From Tenacibaculum pelagium (GTDB taxonomy: Bacteria; Bacteroidota; Bacteroidia; Flavobacteriales; Flavobacteriaceae), in the NCBI RefSeq assembly GCF_014062345.1, contig NZ_JACGLS010000007.1, positions 34,217 through 98,216 on the forward strand: DNA of 64,000 nucleotides, in the 5' to 3' direction. A program made the position numbers and the translations under genes. Position 1 is the stretch's first letter. Each line of letters starts with the position of its first letter. This document shows positions 26,158-35,431 of the stretch, piece by piece. The notes beneath the pieces are model-generated. The model was not told where the DNA came from. It did no database searches and saw nothing but the letters and a program-made list of their open reading frames with translations.

Positions 26158-28140
26158 TTGCTCTCTATAACCAGATTAACTATACTGAATATTCTTTTGC
26201 CTAAAAGGTTTCAACTTCTAAAAACGTTTAGCTTAACAGTTTTATTCTTTGCTTTTATAGTAAGAACAATACTTTATATTCTAGCTTTTAAATATGTTGA
26301 TTTTTCAATAATCAACTTCATAAAAATATTTTTTATAGGATTCTTTTTTGACATCGGTAACCTACTATATCTCTTAGGTATTTATGTAATATATCTATTA
26401 ATTACACCAACAAGATTTCATGGTAGCTTAGTAGACAAGGTTATAACCAAGTTCTTATATGGTCTTTTTCTTTTCGTCTTTATTTTCTCTTTTTTAGCAG
26501 AAATCCCTTTTTGGCAAGAATATCAGAGAAGGTACAATTTCATTGCAGTAGATTATTTATTGTACACCTATGAAGTCGTTCAAAATATCCACCAATCCTT
26601 CCCACTGCCATTGTTAATTGGAGTTATTGTTTTAATTCTGATTCTTAGCATTCGTTTTGCTTCAAAAAAAGAGGCTTACAAAAAGACATTTAATAATTCC
26701 GACTCTTTTAAATCTAAACTTATTCCTTCTTTTATTATTTTAATTAGTTTAGGCCTTTACCACAATTTTATTACTAACAGTAAAGCTGAAGTTTTTTCTA
26801 ACATTAATGAAAATGAATTAGCAAAATCTGGCATGTATTCTTTTTTCGCTGCCTATAAGAGTAACGAATTAAACTATAATGAATTCTACCCAACCTTACC
26901 TAATAATAAAGTTTACAATCTTTTATTAAGAAACATACAAAGCCCTAATGATAGTTTATTCACTAAAGACAACATTTTAAGGTACACAAAAAATGACAGT
27001 ACCGAGTTAAAACCTAATGTAATATTTATCGGATTAGAAAGTCTTAATGCTAGGTTTATGGAAGCTTTTAACGGCAAGAAAAATTGGACTCCTACTTTAG
27101 ATTCACTTGCAAATAATTCTATCTTTTTCACCAACCTCTACGCTACCGGAACTAGAACCATAAGAGGTATTGAAGCTATTAGTTTAGCAATACCACATAC
27201 TCCAGGAAGAAGTATTTTAAAAAGAGAGAACAATGACAACCTTTTTACTATTGGTGAAATTTTCAAGAAAAAAGGATATAGCAGAACTTTTTTCTATGGA
27301 GGAGATGGTCATTTTCATAACATGACAAATTATTTTAGTTATAACGGATTTGATATTGTTGATAGAAGAAAACTACATCGATTAAAAGAAGAACTACCTA
27401 CAAACAGAACTCGTATTGAAGATGATGAAATGGTTTTTGAGAATGCATGGGCTGTGTCAGATCAAGACCTATATAATAAAGTTCTAAAGTATGCTGACAA
27501 GCAACATCAACAAAAAGAACCTTTCTTCGACTTTATAATGACAAGCTCTAATCATAAACCTTATACATACCCGGATAATGTTGTTGACATTCCTTCTGGA
27601 ACAAACATGCATGGATCAGTAAAATATCTTGACAAAAGTTTAGATGAATTTCTTAAAAAAGCAAAAAAATAAGCCCTGGTTTAAAAACACTGTTTTCGTA
27701 ATAATGTCTGACCACTGTGGGTATAGTGCTAGAAAAACAGAAATAAATGTAAAAAACCATCACATACCTGCTTACATTTTTAATTTAAAAAACGAAACTT
27801 CAAAAGAAATTGATAAATTATCATCTCAAATAGACATTTTCCCTACACTATTCGGATATTTAGGTTGGTCTTACAACACTAGCTTGTATGGAAAAGATAT
27901 TAATAGAATGACTCCTAAAGAAGAGCGTGCTTTTATTGGGAATCATCGTAAAGTAGGCTTGCTAAAAAAGGAAAACTTATGTTACTTGAAACAAATAAGC
28001 AACATATATTTTATGATTGGAATAAAAAAGAAAACGAAATTACTCCAATACAAACCGATTCTTTATTTTTAGATGAAACAATATCCTATTACCAATCTGC
28101 TTTTGAGTTATTTAAAAACGGAAAATTAAAGGTTAAATAA
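26158..28140 (+). pseudogene. LTA-synthase-like sulfatase, two compensating frameshifts
   Basis: The gene for an LTA synthase/phosphoglycerol transferase family protein (about 650-660 codons): five N-terminal membrane helices (1-200), then an alkaline-phosphatase-like domain with the nucleophile region ATGTRTIRGIEA (about 330). Three reading frames are needed. Frame one runs 26158-27672 and stops after an A7 run (27663-27669); one A too many. Frame two (to 28072) holds the metal-binding MSDHC and HHIPAYIFN; at an A6 run (27964-27969) one A is missing, after which frame one resumes and ends DETISYYQSAFELFKNGKLKVK at 28140. Net change is zero. The start is TTG at 26158 or, more likely, TTG at 26197 (MPKRFQLLKTF). 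Either broken in nature, phase-variable, or homopolymer sequencing errors. Confidence 0.82.
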
Positions 28141-28145
28141 AAACA

Positions 28146-30818
28146 TTACCTAACAAATCGGTAGGTAGCTTTTATTAAAAAGGTATTTTCTAATTGCTGA
28201 TTTAAAATTTGATCTTGTAAACCTCTAGTTAATGATTCTCTAGGATCTGCTCCTCCTGCGCCTCCTTGAGACCAAACAAAAAACAATTCCGAACCTGGTA
28301 TATATTCCCATCTAACAACTAAGTTAGACCTAAATTGTACTGCTGAAAAATCTGGATTCCCAAATGCATAATCTAAATTTCCATCTCCATTGTCATCTAC
28401 CTGATAACCTCCATTAGCAAGATCATACTCTAACTCTCCATCATTATTTAAATCTATAGCTATAGGATTGTTAGTTTTTGAAATCTGATTAGCACCATAC
28501 CAAGTTACTCTATCATTTAAATTCTCCGCAATAGAATTATTTACAAAATTAAAATCAGAATATCTTCCTCTTGATATAAATGGCTGACCATAAAACTGAA
28601 TAGATAAATTAGGATTGATACTATAATTTAATCGTAATGTGGTTGCCCAAGTTTTTTGATCGATATTACCTAAAATATATCTTTTCCCTCCATTATAATC
28701 TGTTTGGGTTACATATTGTGTTTTATTAGGATTTTCATTAAAAGTTGCTTCTAAAGAAACATTCAATGCATCAAGTGGTTGATAATTTAACCCCAAAACA
28801 TACCTTCTAAAAGCAAAATTATCTTGCTTAGTTGTACTTTGTACCGTTCCTCCTCTAAAACTAAATTTCTTACTTCTATCTGACCCAAAAAATAATACTG
28901 CGAAATTTTCTTCTGAAAATCGCCAACGTGGTCCACCTCTTAAAAAAGAATTAATGAAAATTCTAGGCTTATGACCAAATTCTAATTCTGTCCACCAATT
29001 ATTAATCCAATTAACATTACCTCTAGCCGTATATTGAATTCGATTATAATTTCCTTCAAAATCAAACGATGTAGAAACTCCCATTCTAACATTTGCTTCT
29101 CTATATATTTTGGTTGGGTTTTGCCATAAATAACGAACGTTAGCAAATTGTCTTATTTCATCTGCCTGCCTTAAAAAACCTATATCGTTTAGTTCTAACT
29201 CAGGAGATCTCCAATTTAAACCTCCCCAGTAACGCCAGTTTCCACCACCTCTTTTTCCTCCAAAAATCCTTCCCCCTGTACCAGTTAATGACGTTCTATT
29301 CGGATCTACCTCTACATGGCTTGCATCAACTCTTTGAAATAAATGTGTTAACGATCTTTGTGTAGCCTCTATAGATTCCTTACTACCTGTAACATGACTT
29401 GCTACAAAATCCCCTTGAACAAAATAATTTCGATCGTCCCACTCGTGCCTAAAATCCATACCTCCTGTATAGGCAGCTTTTCGCAAACTATTTAACCCTT
29501 GTAAATTTCTATTAGTAGCTGTAAAAATTCCTCCAACATATGACTTCCTATCATTAAAATCTTTTTGTGCTCTCGCTACAAAATAATTGGTCAAAGGCTC
29601 TACTAATTCTTCTCTACGAGTTCCATTAGCATCAATTTCAGCATATTCATTAGATGTCAATGTTTCTAAAACTCCAATAGACCAACCATTTCTTGTTTTT
29701 CCAGAAAACTTAGCAGCCCCTAAAATTGATGTATTAATCGGTACATCAGCATATTCTCCTACTCCTACACTAGGATTCGTTTGAGGACTTCTACCTATTC
29801 TTCTACTATAAAAAACATTATCGGGTCCGTTAGCAAATCGAAAATCAAAAATATTTTTATTTTCAACAAAAAACGGTCGCTGTTCATTAAAGAAAATTTG
29901 AAAACCATCAAGAGCGATAGCTCCTGGGTCTGCTTCTACTTGTCCAAAATCTGGATTTATCGTTAAATCTAATGTCAAATCATTAGTTACGCCTATTTTA
30001 GCGTCTAATCCTCCATTTATCTTAAAATCACTTCCATCTCTAAAAGGATTCGATCCTTCTTTTTTATATGAATCGTATTGTAATACCGTAAATGGTTGAA
30101 TTTCTAACTGTTTTTGAGATTTCAAATCTACCAAACCGTGAAGCTCTCCTGCTTCAGATACAAAACCTGCTACATTATTGGGAATGCGTTGCCATAAAGA
30201 TCGTTCTTGCTCTCTAAAAAATTGACGAATAATATTTAATCCCCAAACTTGTTCTTTTGCTTTTCCAAATCGAAGTTGACTAAATGGAATTTTCATTTCT
30301 GCTGTCCAACCTTTATCATCAATTACAGCATTTGTATACCAAATAGGATTCCAACTTGCATCCCAATTATTTCCGTTTCTAGTTACAATTTCCTCACCTT
30401 TAACTCCAGCAGCTGTTGTTGTAAAAACAAAAGCTGTTCGTTTATCATGATAACTATCAATTAGTACATTTACTCTATCTCCAGCAAAACCATCTCTTCT
30501 AGAAAGTCTTCTTTCTATTTTTTCAGGTTCATCATCAAAAGCTCTAATAGCAATGTATAAATACTTTTCATCATACCCTATTTTAAACTTCGTTTGATAT
30601 GTAGGCGCTATTCCTTCTGTAGGAGCTTTTTGGGTAAAATCTACACCCCAATCCAAATTTTGCCATACAGCATCATTAATTTTTCCATCAATTTCTGGAG
30701 ATTCATTAATAAATTTTGTAGTATATGTTTTCTTTTTTAAAACTTTATTTTCTTCTTGAGCTTTTGTTGCTTGAATATAAAGTAAGGTAGTGATGAATAG
30801 TACTAATTTTATTTTCAT
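28146..30818 (-). CDS. DUF5916 protein: CBM9-like domain plus outer-membrane barrel
   Basis: An 890-residue exported protein: signal peptide (1-20), a carbohydrate-binding-module-9-like beta sandwich (about 35-240; PEIDGKINDAVWQNLDW), then a large DUF5916 region with alternating beta strands ending in the aromatic FLIKATYRFVR, typical of an outer-membrane barrel. Asp/Asn-rich DLNNDGELEYDLANGG and DNGDGNLDYAFGNPDF may bind calcium. Such proteins are common in Bacteroidota and unexplained; a surface sugar-related role is inferred from the CBM9-like part. Candidate -7 box TATTTTTG (minus strand 30848-30841) lies 22 nt before the ATG. Confidence 0.88.
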   Translation of the reverse strand: MKIKLVLFITTLLYIQATKAQEENKVLKKKTYTTKFINESPEIDGKINDAVWQNLDWGVDFTQKAPTEGIAPTYQTKFKIGYDEKYLYIAIRAFDDEPEKIERRLSRRDGFAGDRVNVLIDSYHDKRTAFVFTTTAAGVKGEEIVTRNGNNWDASWNPIWYTNAVIDDKGWTAEMKIPFSQLRFGKAKEQVWGLNIIRQFFREQERSLWQRIPNNVAGFVSEAGELHGLVDLKSQKQLEIQPFTVLQYDSYKKEGSNPFRDGSDFKINGGLDAKIGVTNDLTLDLTINPDFGQVEADPGAIALDGFQIFFNEQRPFFVENKNIFDFRFANGPDNVFYSRRIGRSPQTNPSVGVGEYADVPINTSILGAAKFSGKTRNGWSIGVLETLTSNEYAEIDANGTRREELVEPLTNYFVARAQKDFNDRKSYVGGIFTATNRNLQGLNSLRKAAYTGGMDFRHEWDDRNYFVQGDFVASHVTGSKESIEATQRSLTHLFQRVDASHVEVDPNRTSLTGTGGRIFGGKRGGGNWRYWGGLNWRSPELELNDIGFLRQADEIRQFANVRYLWQNPTKIYREANVRMGVSTSFDFEGNYNRIQYTARGNVNWINNWWTELEFGHKPRIFINSFLRGGPRWRFSEENFAVLFFGSDRSKKFSFRGGTVQSTTKQDNFAFRRYVLGLNYQPLDALNVSLEATFNENPNKTQYVTQTDYNGGKRYILGNIDQKTWATTLRLNYSINPNLSIQFYGQPFISRGRYSDFNFVNNSIAENLNDRVTWYGANQISKTNNPIAIDLNNDGELEYDLANGGYQVDDNGDGNLDYAFGNPDFSAVQFRSNLVVRWEYIPGSELFFVWSQGGAGGADPRESLTRGLQDQILNQQLENTFLIKATYRFVR

Positions 30819-30921
30819 TATAAATGTTCAAAATACCATTCAAAAATACCATAGTTTTATCTTAATAATATGTTAATTCAGTACTTCCATTTCACAAAAT
30901 AAAACAAAAGCAGCTGCTTAT

Positions 30922-30951
30922 TTGTTAATCAAAGAATTAGTTGTACATTTG
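30922..30951 (+). promoter_or_regulatory. Promoter of the rplM-rpsI operon
   Basis: TTG (30922-30924), 19-nt spacer, TACATTTG (30944-30951): a full match to the Bacteroidota consensus. Start expected near 30958, leaving a leader of about 50 nt before rplM. Confidence 0.85.
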
Positions 30952-31008
30952 CACACCTTTTTTAAGGACAAAATTAATTAATAATAAACAAAAACTAATC
31001 GTGTAATT

Positions 31009-31464
31009 ATGAACACATTAAGTTACAAAACAGTATCAGCTAACAAAAACACTGTTAACAAAGAGTGGGTTTTAGTTGATGCGGACGGGCAAACGTTGGG
31101 TCGTCTAGCTTCTAAAGTAGCTATGCTAATTAGAGGTAAGTACAAACCAAACTATACTCCTCACGTAGATTGCGGAGATAACGTGGTTATCATCAACGCA
31201 GAAAAAATTAACTTAACTGGTAAAAAGTGGACTGATAAGTCTTACATCCGTCACACAGGATATCCAGGAGGGCAAAGATCATTAACTGCTACAGAAATGT
31301 TCGAAAAAGATCCTACAAGATTAATCGAAAAAGCAGTAAAAGGAATGTTACCTAAAAATAAATTAGGTAGTGCGTTATACAAAAACTTGTATACTTACGC
31401 AGGTACTGAGCACCAACAAACTGCTCAAAACCCTAAATTGATTAACCTTAACGATCTTAAATAA
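31009..31464 (+). CDS. rplM: 50S ribosomal protein L13
   Basis: A 151-residue ribosomal protein L13 with the usual LVDADGQTLGRLAS start, KYKPNYTPHVDCGDNVVIINAEKINLTG and YIRHTGYPGG RNA-binding block. It binds domain of 23S rRNA early in assembly. Its stop codon shares one base with the rpsI ATG. Strong promoter directly upstream. Confidence 0.98.
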   Translation: MNTLSYKTVSANKNTVNKEWVLVDADGQTLGRLASKVAMLIRGKYKPNYTPHVDCGDNVVIINAEKINLTGKKWTDKSYIRHTGYPGGQRSLTATEMFEKDPTRLIEKAVKGMLPKNKLGSALYKNLYTYAGTEHQQTAQNPKLINLNDLK

Positions 31465-31850
31465 TGGAAACTGTACACAAAATAGGTAGAAGAAAGACAG
31501 CTGTTGCTCGTGTTTATCTTTCAGAAGGTAAAGGGAACATTACTGTAAACAAAAAAGATTTAAATAACTATTTAACAACTCCTACTTTACAATATAAAGT
31601 AAGACAGCCTTTAATGTTAACTGAGAACTTAGAGTCTTATGACATTAAAGTAAATGTTTATGGTGGAGGTGTTACTGGTCAAGCAGAAGCAATTCGTTTA
31701 GCAATTACTAGAGCATTAGTATCAATTAACGAAGAGTACAGAGCAGTATTAAAGCCAGAAGGTTTATTAACTCGTGATCCTAGAATGGTTGAACGTAAGA
31801 AATTCGGTCAGAAGAAAGCACGTAAGAAATTCCAGTTCTCTAAACGTTAA
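31464..31850 (+). CDS. rpsI: 30S ribosomal protein S9
   Basis: A 128-residue S9 with the IGRRKTAVARVYLSEG start and the basic tail RKKFGQKKARKKFQFSKR that reaches the P-site tRNA. Cotranslated with rplM (one-base overlap), as in most bacteria. Length normal. Confidence 0.98.
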   Translation: METVHKIGRRKTAVARVYLSEGKGNITVNKKDLNNYLTTPTLQYKVRQPLMLTENLESYDIKVNVYGGGVTGQAEAIRLAITRALVSINEEYRAVLKPEGLLTRDPRMVERKKFGQKKARKKFQFSKR

Positions 31851-31864
31851 TATTTACATTCTTG

Positions 31865-31973
31865 CCTTACAAAAGGCATGCAATGTTTATTTTCTAAAGA
31901 GACTGTTATTTATAAAACAATTTATAACAGTTTAGTATCTAAATATTTCAGACTTTATAACTACTGAAATATT
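31865..31973 (+). promoter_or_regulatory. Hairpin-rich rpsB leader
   Basis: The 155-nt gap between rpsI and rpsB holds three stems: GCCTT/AAGGC (31865-31878), ACTGTTAT/ATAACAGT (31902-31932 region) and AATATTTCAG/CTGAAATATT (31942-31951 with 31964-31973). No TAnnTTTG box is seen, so rpsB is probably read from the rplM promoter. The structure may be a processing site or an S2-binding control element. Confidence 0.4.
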
Positions 31974-32005
31974 GCGAAAACAGAACGTAAACACATTTTA
32001 TTAAA

Positions 32006-32767
32006 ATGGCAAACATTCAAGAATTATTAGAAAGTGGCGTACACTTTGGTCACTTAACAAGAAAATGGAACCCAAACATGGCTCCATACATTTATACTGA
32101 GCGTAATGGTGTTCACATCATCGACTTGTATAAAACTTCAGCTAAAATTGACGAAGCTTCTGCTGCGTTAAACAAAATAGCTAACTCTGGACGTAAAATC
32201 TTATTCGTTGCTACTAAGAAGCAAGCTAAAGATATCGTTGCTGAGAAAGCTAAAGCTGTAAACATGCCTTATATTACTGAGCGTTGGCCAGGTGGTATGT
32301 TAACTAACTTTGTAACTATCCGTAAAGCTGTTAAGAAAATGGCTCATATTGATAGAATGAAGCAAGATGGTTCTTTTGATGCATTATCAAAAAGAGAAAA
32401 ATTACAAATTAACCGTCAACGTGAAAAATTAGAAAAGAATTTAGGTTCAATTTCTGATATGACTCGTTTACCAGGAGCTTTATTTGTAATTGACGTAAAG
32501 AAAGAACACATTGCTATTGCTGAAGCACAGAAATTAAACATTCCAATCTTTGCAATGGTTGACACAAACTCTGATCCAAGACCAGTTGATTTTGTAATTC
32601 CTGCAAACGATGATGCTTCTAAATCAATCGATAAAGTTTTATCTTATGTAACTGATGCTATCGCAGAAGGTTTATCAGAAAGAAAAGCTGATAAAGAAAA
32701 AGCTAAAGCTGCTCCTAAAGCAGAAGAAGCTAAAACTGAAGCACCAGCTAAAGAAGAAGCAAAATAA
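32006..32767 (+). CDS. rpsB: 30S ribosomal protein S2
   Basis: A 253-residue S2: LLESGVHFGHLTRKWNPNMAPYIY, the coiled-coil hairpin around RMKQDGSFDALSKREKLQINRQ, and FVIDVKKEHIAIAEAQKLNIPIFAMVDTNSDP. A low-complexity Ala/Lys/Glu tail (AKAAPKAEEAKTEAPAKEEAK) extends the C-terminus; such tails are common in this phylum and probably disordered. Followed by a palindrome and then tsf. Confidence 0.98.
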   Translation: MANIQELLESGVHFGHLTRKWNPNMAPYIYTERNGVHIIDLYKTSAKIDEASAALNKIANSGRKILFVATKKQAKDIVAEKAKAVNMPYITERWPGGMLTNFVTIRKAVKKMAHIDRMKQDGSFDALSKREKLQINRQREKLEKNLGSISDMTRLPGALFVIDVKKEHIAIAEAQKLNIPIFAMVDTNSDPRPVDFVIPANDDASKSIDKVLSYVTDAIAEGLSERKADKEKAKAAPKAEEAKTEAPAKEEAK

Positions 32768-32776
32768 TTTATTTTT

Positions 32777-32812
32777 AAAGGCTTCAAATTAATTTGAAGC
32801 CTTTAATTTTTA
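32777..32812 (+). terminator. Palindrome between rpsB and tsf
   Basis: A perfect 28-base palindrome (32777-32804; arms AAAGGCTTCAAATT and AATTTGAAGCCTTT) followed by a broken T-rich stretch. It is likely a partial terminator or RNA-stability element adjusting S2 to EF-Ts output. Confidence 0.7.
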
Positions 32813-32847
32813 TAACAAAATATTTACAACTAAAAATAACAATAGAG

Positions 32848-33816
32848 ATGTCAGTAAAAATTAGCGCTGCAGACGTAAAAAAATTAAGAGAAACTACCGG
32901 AGCTGGTATGATGGATTGTAAAAATGCATTAGTAGAAGCAGAAGGAAACTTTGATAAAGCAATTGAAATTTTACGTAAGAAAGGACAAAAAATCGCTGCT
33001 AAAAGAGCAGATAGAGAGTCTACTGAAGGTGTGGCAATTACTAAAATTAGTGATGACAACACTTACGGTGTAGCTATTGTATTAGCATGTGAAACAGATT
33101 TCGTATCTAAAAACGATTCTTTTAAAGCTTTAGCTTCAGAATTTGTTGATATTGCTTTTACTACAAATAGTAAAGAGGAATTTTTGGCTGCTGATTTCGG
33201 TGGAATTACTGTTGCTGAAAAATTAATCGAGCAAACTGGTGTTATCGGTGAGAAGATTGATATTACTTCTTTCGAAAAAATTGAAGCACCATATGTAGGA
33301 GCATATACTCACGTTGGTAAGATTGCTGCTATGGTAGGTTTATCATCTGCAATTGATAATGCTGCTGTTTTAACTAAAGATTTAGCTATGCAAGCTGCTT
33401 CTATGGGAGCAACTTCATTATCTTACAAAGATTTCGACCCAGCTTATGTTGCATCTGAAACTGAAGCAAGAATTGCTGCTATTGTAAAAGATAACGAAGA
33501 ATTAGTACGTTTAGGTAAAACTTTAAAAAATGTACCTCAATTCGTATCTAGATTACAATTAACTGATGAAGCTTTAGCTAATGCTGAAGAAGCTGCTAAA
33601 GAGCAATTAAAATCAGAAGGTAAACCAGAGCAAATTTGGGACAAAATCTTACCAGGTAAAATGGAAAGATTTATTTCTGACAATACAACTTTAGATCAAG
33701 AACAATGTTTATTAGATCAAAAGTTTATTAAAGACGAAAAGAAAACTGTTGAAGAATACGTTACTTCTTTTGGTGACGTAGAAGTTAAAAACTTCGTAAG
33801 AGTTACTTTAGGGTAA
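32848..33816 (+). CDS. tsf: Elongation factor Ts
   Basis: A 322-residue nucleotide exchange factor for EF-Tu. The N-terminal UBA-like module KISAADVKKLRETTGAGMMDCKNAL and the TDFVSKND core motif are present, and the C-terminal part is the normal dimerisation region. I use the ATG at 32848; an in-frame TTG at 32794 lies inside the palindrome upstream and would add 18 non-conserved residues. A terminator follows. Confidence 0.97.
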   Translation: MSVKISAADVKKLRETTGAGMMDCKNALVEAEGNFDKAIEILRKKGQKIAAKRADRESTEGVAITKISDDNTYGVAIVLACETDFVSKNDSFKALASEFVDIAFTTNSKEEFLAADFGGITVAEKLIEQTGVIGEKIDITSFEKIEAPYVGAYTHVGKIAAMVGLSSAIDNAAVLTKDLAMQAASMGATSLSYKDFDPAYVASETEARIAAIVKDNEELVRLGKTLKNVPQFVSRLQLTDEALANAEEAAKEQLKSEGKPEQIWDKILPGKMERFISDNTTLDQEQCLLDQKFIKDEKKTVEEYVTSFGDVEVKNFVRVTLG

Positions 33817-33838
33817 TTCTCAACAAACATTTTATATA

Positions 33839-33867
33839 AAAACCATCCATTTTTGGATGGTTTTTTA
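33839..33867 (+). terminator. Terminator of the rplM-tsf operon
   Basis: AAACCATCC/GGATGGTTT stem with a short T/A loop and a T6 run. Confidence 0.88.
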
Positions 33868-33992
33868 TTTTATATATAGTAAGCTATTCAATCTACAAAG
33901 TATAGCTTCTAAAAAAAACTCCTTTATCTAAAACAAACTTTAAGAATTCAATTCTTGATTATCACCCTGTGATTAAACTCAAAAAAAATACG

Positions 33993-34000
33993 TAGTTTTG
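33993..34000 (+). promoter_or_regulatory. -7 box for pyrH-frr
   Basis: TAGTTTTG fits TAnnTTTG and lies 19 nt before the pyrH ATG. No TTG at proper spacing. Confidence 0.5.
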
Positions 34001-34019
34001 CACAACTTTCAATAAGACT

Positions 34020-34730
34020 ATGCAATACAAAAGAATCCTATTAAAATTAAGTGGAGAAGCCTTAATGGGCGATCGTCAATACGGTATCGACCCTAAGCGC
34101 TTAAAAGAATATGCTCAAGAAATTAAACAAGTAGTAGATAAAAATATTGAAGTTGCCATAGTGATTGGTGGTGGAAATATTTTTAGAGGTGTAGCCGGAG
34201 CTAGTAATGGTATGGATCGTGTACAAGGAGACCATATGGGTATGCTAGCAACTTGCATAAATGGTTTAGCTTTACAAAGTGCTTTGGAAGACGAAGGAAT
34301 CCATACACGTCTACAAACTGCTATTGAAATTAAAGAAATTGCAGAACCTTATATTAAAAGAAGAGCTAATCGTCATTTAGAAAAAGGACGTGTAGTAATT
34401 TTTGGAGGAGGAACAGGTAATCCTTATTTCACTACAGACACAGCTGCTGTATTAAGAGCTATTGAAATTAATGCAGATGCAATTTTAAAAGGAACAAGAG
34501 TAGATGGTATTTACAATGTAGATCCTGAAAAGGATAAAAATGCTGTAAAGTTTGAATCTATTACTTTTAAAGATGTTATTGAAAAGGGGTTAAAAGTAAT
34601 GGATATGACTGCCTTTACTTTAAGTGAAGAAAACAAACTTCCAATCATTGTTTTTGATATGAATACTAACGGAAACTTATTAAAGTTAGTTTCTGGTGAA
34701 CAAATTGGAACAATAGTTGATAACGAATAA
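34020..34730 (+). CDS. pyrH: UMP kinase
   Basis: A 236-residue amino-acid-kinase-fold enzyme phosphorylating UMP to UDP. Conserved parts: [55 protein letters not shown] and GTRVDGIYN. Hexameric in the family. Followed by frr after 50 nt, the standard pair. Confidence 0.97.
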   Translation: MQYKRILLKLSGEALMGDRQYGIDPKRLKEYAQEIKQVVDKNIEVAIVIGGGNIFRGVAGASNGMDRVQGDHMGMLATCINGLALQSALEDEGIHTRLQTAIEIKEIAEPYIKRRANRHLEKGRVVIFGGGTGNPYFTTDTAAVLRAIEINADAILKGTRVDGIYNVDPEKDKNAVKFESITFKDVIEKGLKVMDMTAFTLSEENKLPIIVFDMNTNGNLLKLVSGEQIGTIVDNE

Positions 34731-34780
34731 ATTGAAATAACCTCAAACAATATTTTAGAGGTTTTATAAATACGAACAAA

Positions 34781-35335
34781 ATGAACGAAGAGATAGATTT
34801 TATTTTAGATTCGGCAAAAGAATCAATGAATGGTGCTGTAGAACACTTAGTAAAAGAGTTACGTAGTATTAGAGCTGGAAAAGCTTCACCATCTATGTTA
34901 GCAAATGTTCAAGTAGATTATTATGGATCTGCAACTCCATTAGGACAAGTAGCCAATGTTAGTACTCCAGACGCTAGAACAATTACAATTCAGCCTTGGG
35001 AAAAAAACATGTTGCAAGAAATCGAAAAAGCAATTATGATTGCCAACCTTGGTTTTAACCCAATGAACAATGGTGATAATATTATCATTAGCGTACCACC
35101 TTTAACAGAAGAGCGTCGTAGAGATTTAGCTAAACAAGCAAAAGCTGAAGCAGAGCATGCTAAAGTAGGTGTTCGTAATGCACGTAAAGATGCTAATAAT
35201 GAAATTAAAAAGACTGAAGCTTCTGAAGATATGAAAAAAGGAGCTGAAGAAAGTGTACAAGATTTAACAAACTCTTTTGTAAAAGATATTGACGAAAAAT
35301 TCTTAGTCAAAGAAAAAGAAATTATGACTGTATAA
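34781..35335 (+). CDS. frr: Ribosome recycling factor
   Basis: A 184-residue, tRNA-shaped recycling factor: LVKELRSIRAGKASPSMLANVQVDYYGS in domain I and the helical tail LTEERRRDLAKQAKAEAEHAKVGVRNARKDAN. It splits post-termination ribosomes together with EF-G. Cotranscribed with pyrH; a terminator follows. Confidence 0.97.
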   Translation: MNEEIDFILDSAKESMNGAVEHLVKELRSIRAGKASPSMLANVQVDYYGSATPLGQVANVSTPDARTITIQPWEKNMLQEIEKAIMIANLGFNPMNNGDNIIISVPPLTEERRRDLAKQAKAEAEHAKVGVRNARKDANNEIKKTEASEDMKKGAEESVQDLTNSFVKDIDEKFLVKEKEIMTV

Positions 35336-35354
35336 TTTTCTTTAAACATATATT

Positions 35355-35388
35355 AAAAAGAGTGTTTTTTAAAACACTCTTTTTTTTA
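35355..35388 (+). terminator. Terminator after frr
   Basis: AAAGAGTGTTTT / AAAACACTCTTT stem followed by T7. Confidence 0.88.
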
Positions 35389-35408
35389 CTTAATTATTAC
35401 ATTTACCA

Positions 35409-35416
35409 TAACTTTG
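35409..35416 (+). promoter_or_regulatory. -7 box for the MMPL transporter gene
   Basis: TAACTTTG, exact consensus, 15 nt before the ATG at 35432. No clear -33 element. Confidence 0.5.
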
Positions 35417-35431
35417 CTAAAAATATTTTAA

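Noticed and set aside
27661..27672. Programmed -1 frameshift at the A AAA AAA heptamer before the TAA in the LTA-synthase-like gene
   Set aside because: The heptamer is in the right phase, but the continuing homologous frame is +1 (one A too many), and a -1 slip leads to unrelated sequence. A run-length error fits better.
32794..32847. TTG start adding 18 residues to tsf
   Set aside because: It lies within the rpsB-tsf palindrome and the added residues do not look like EF-Ts.
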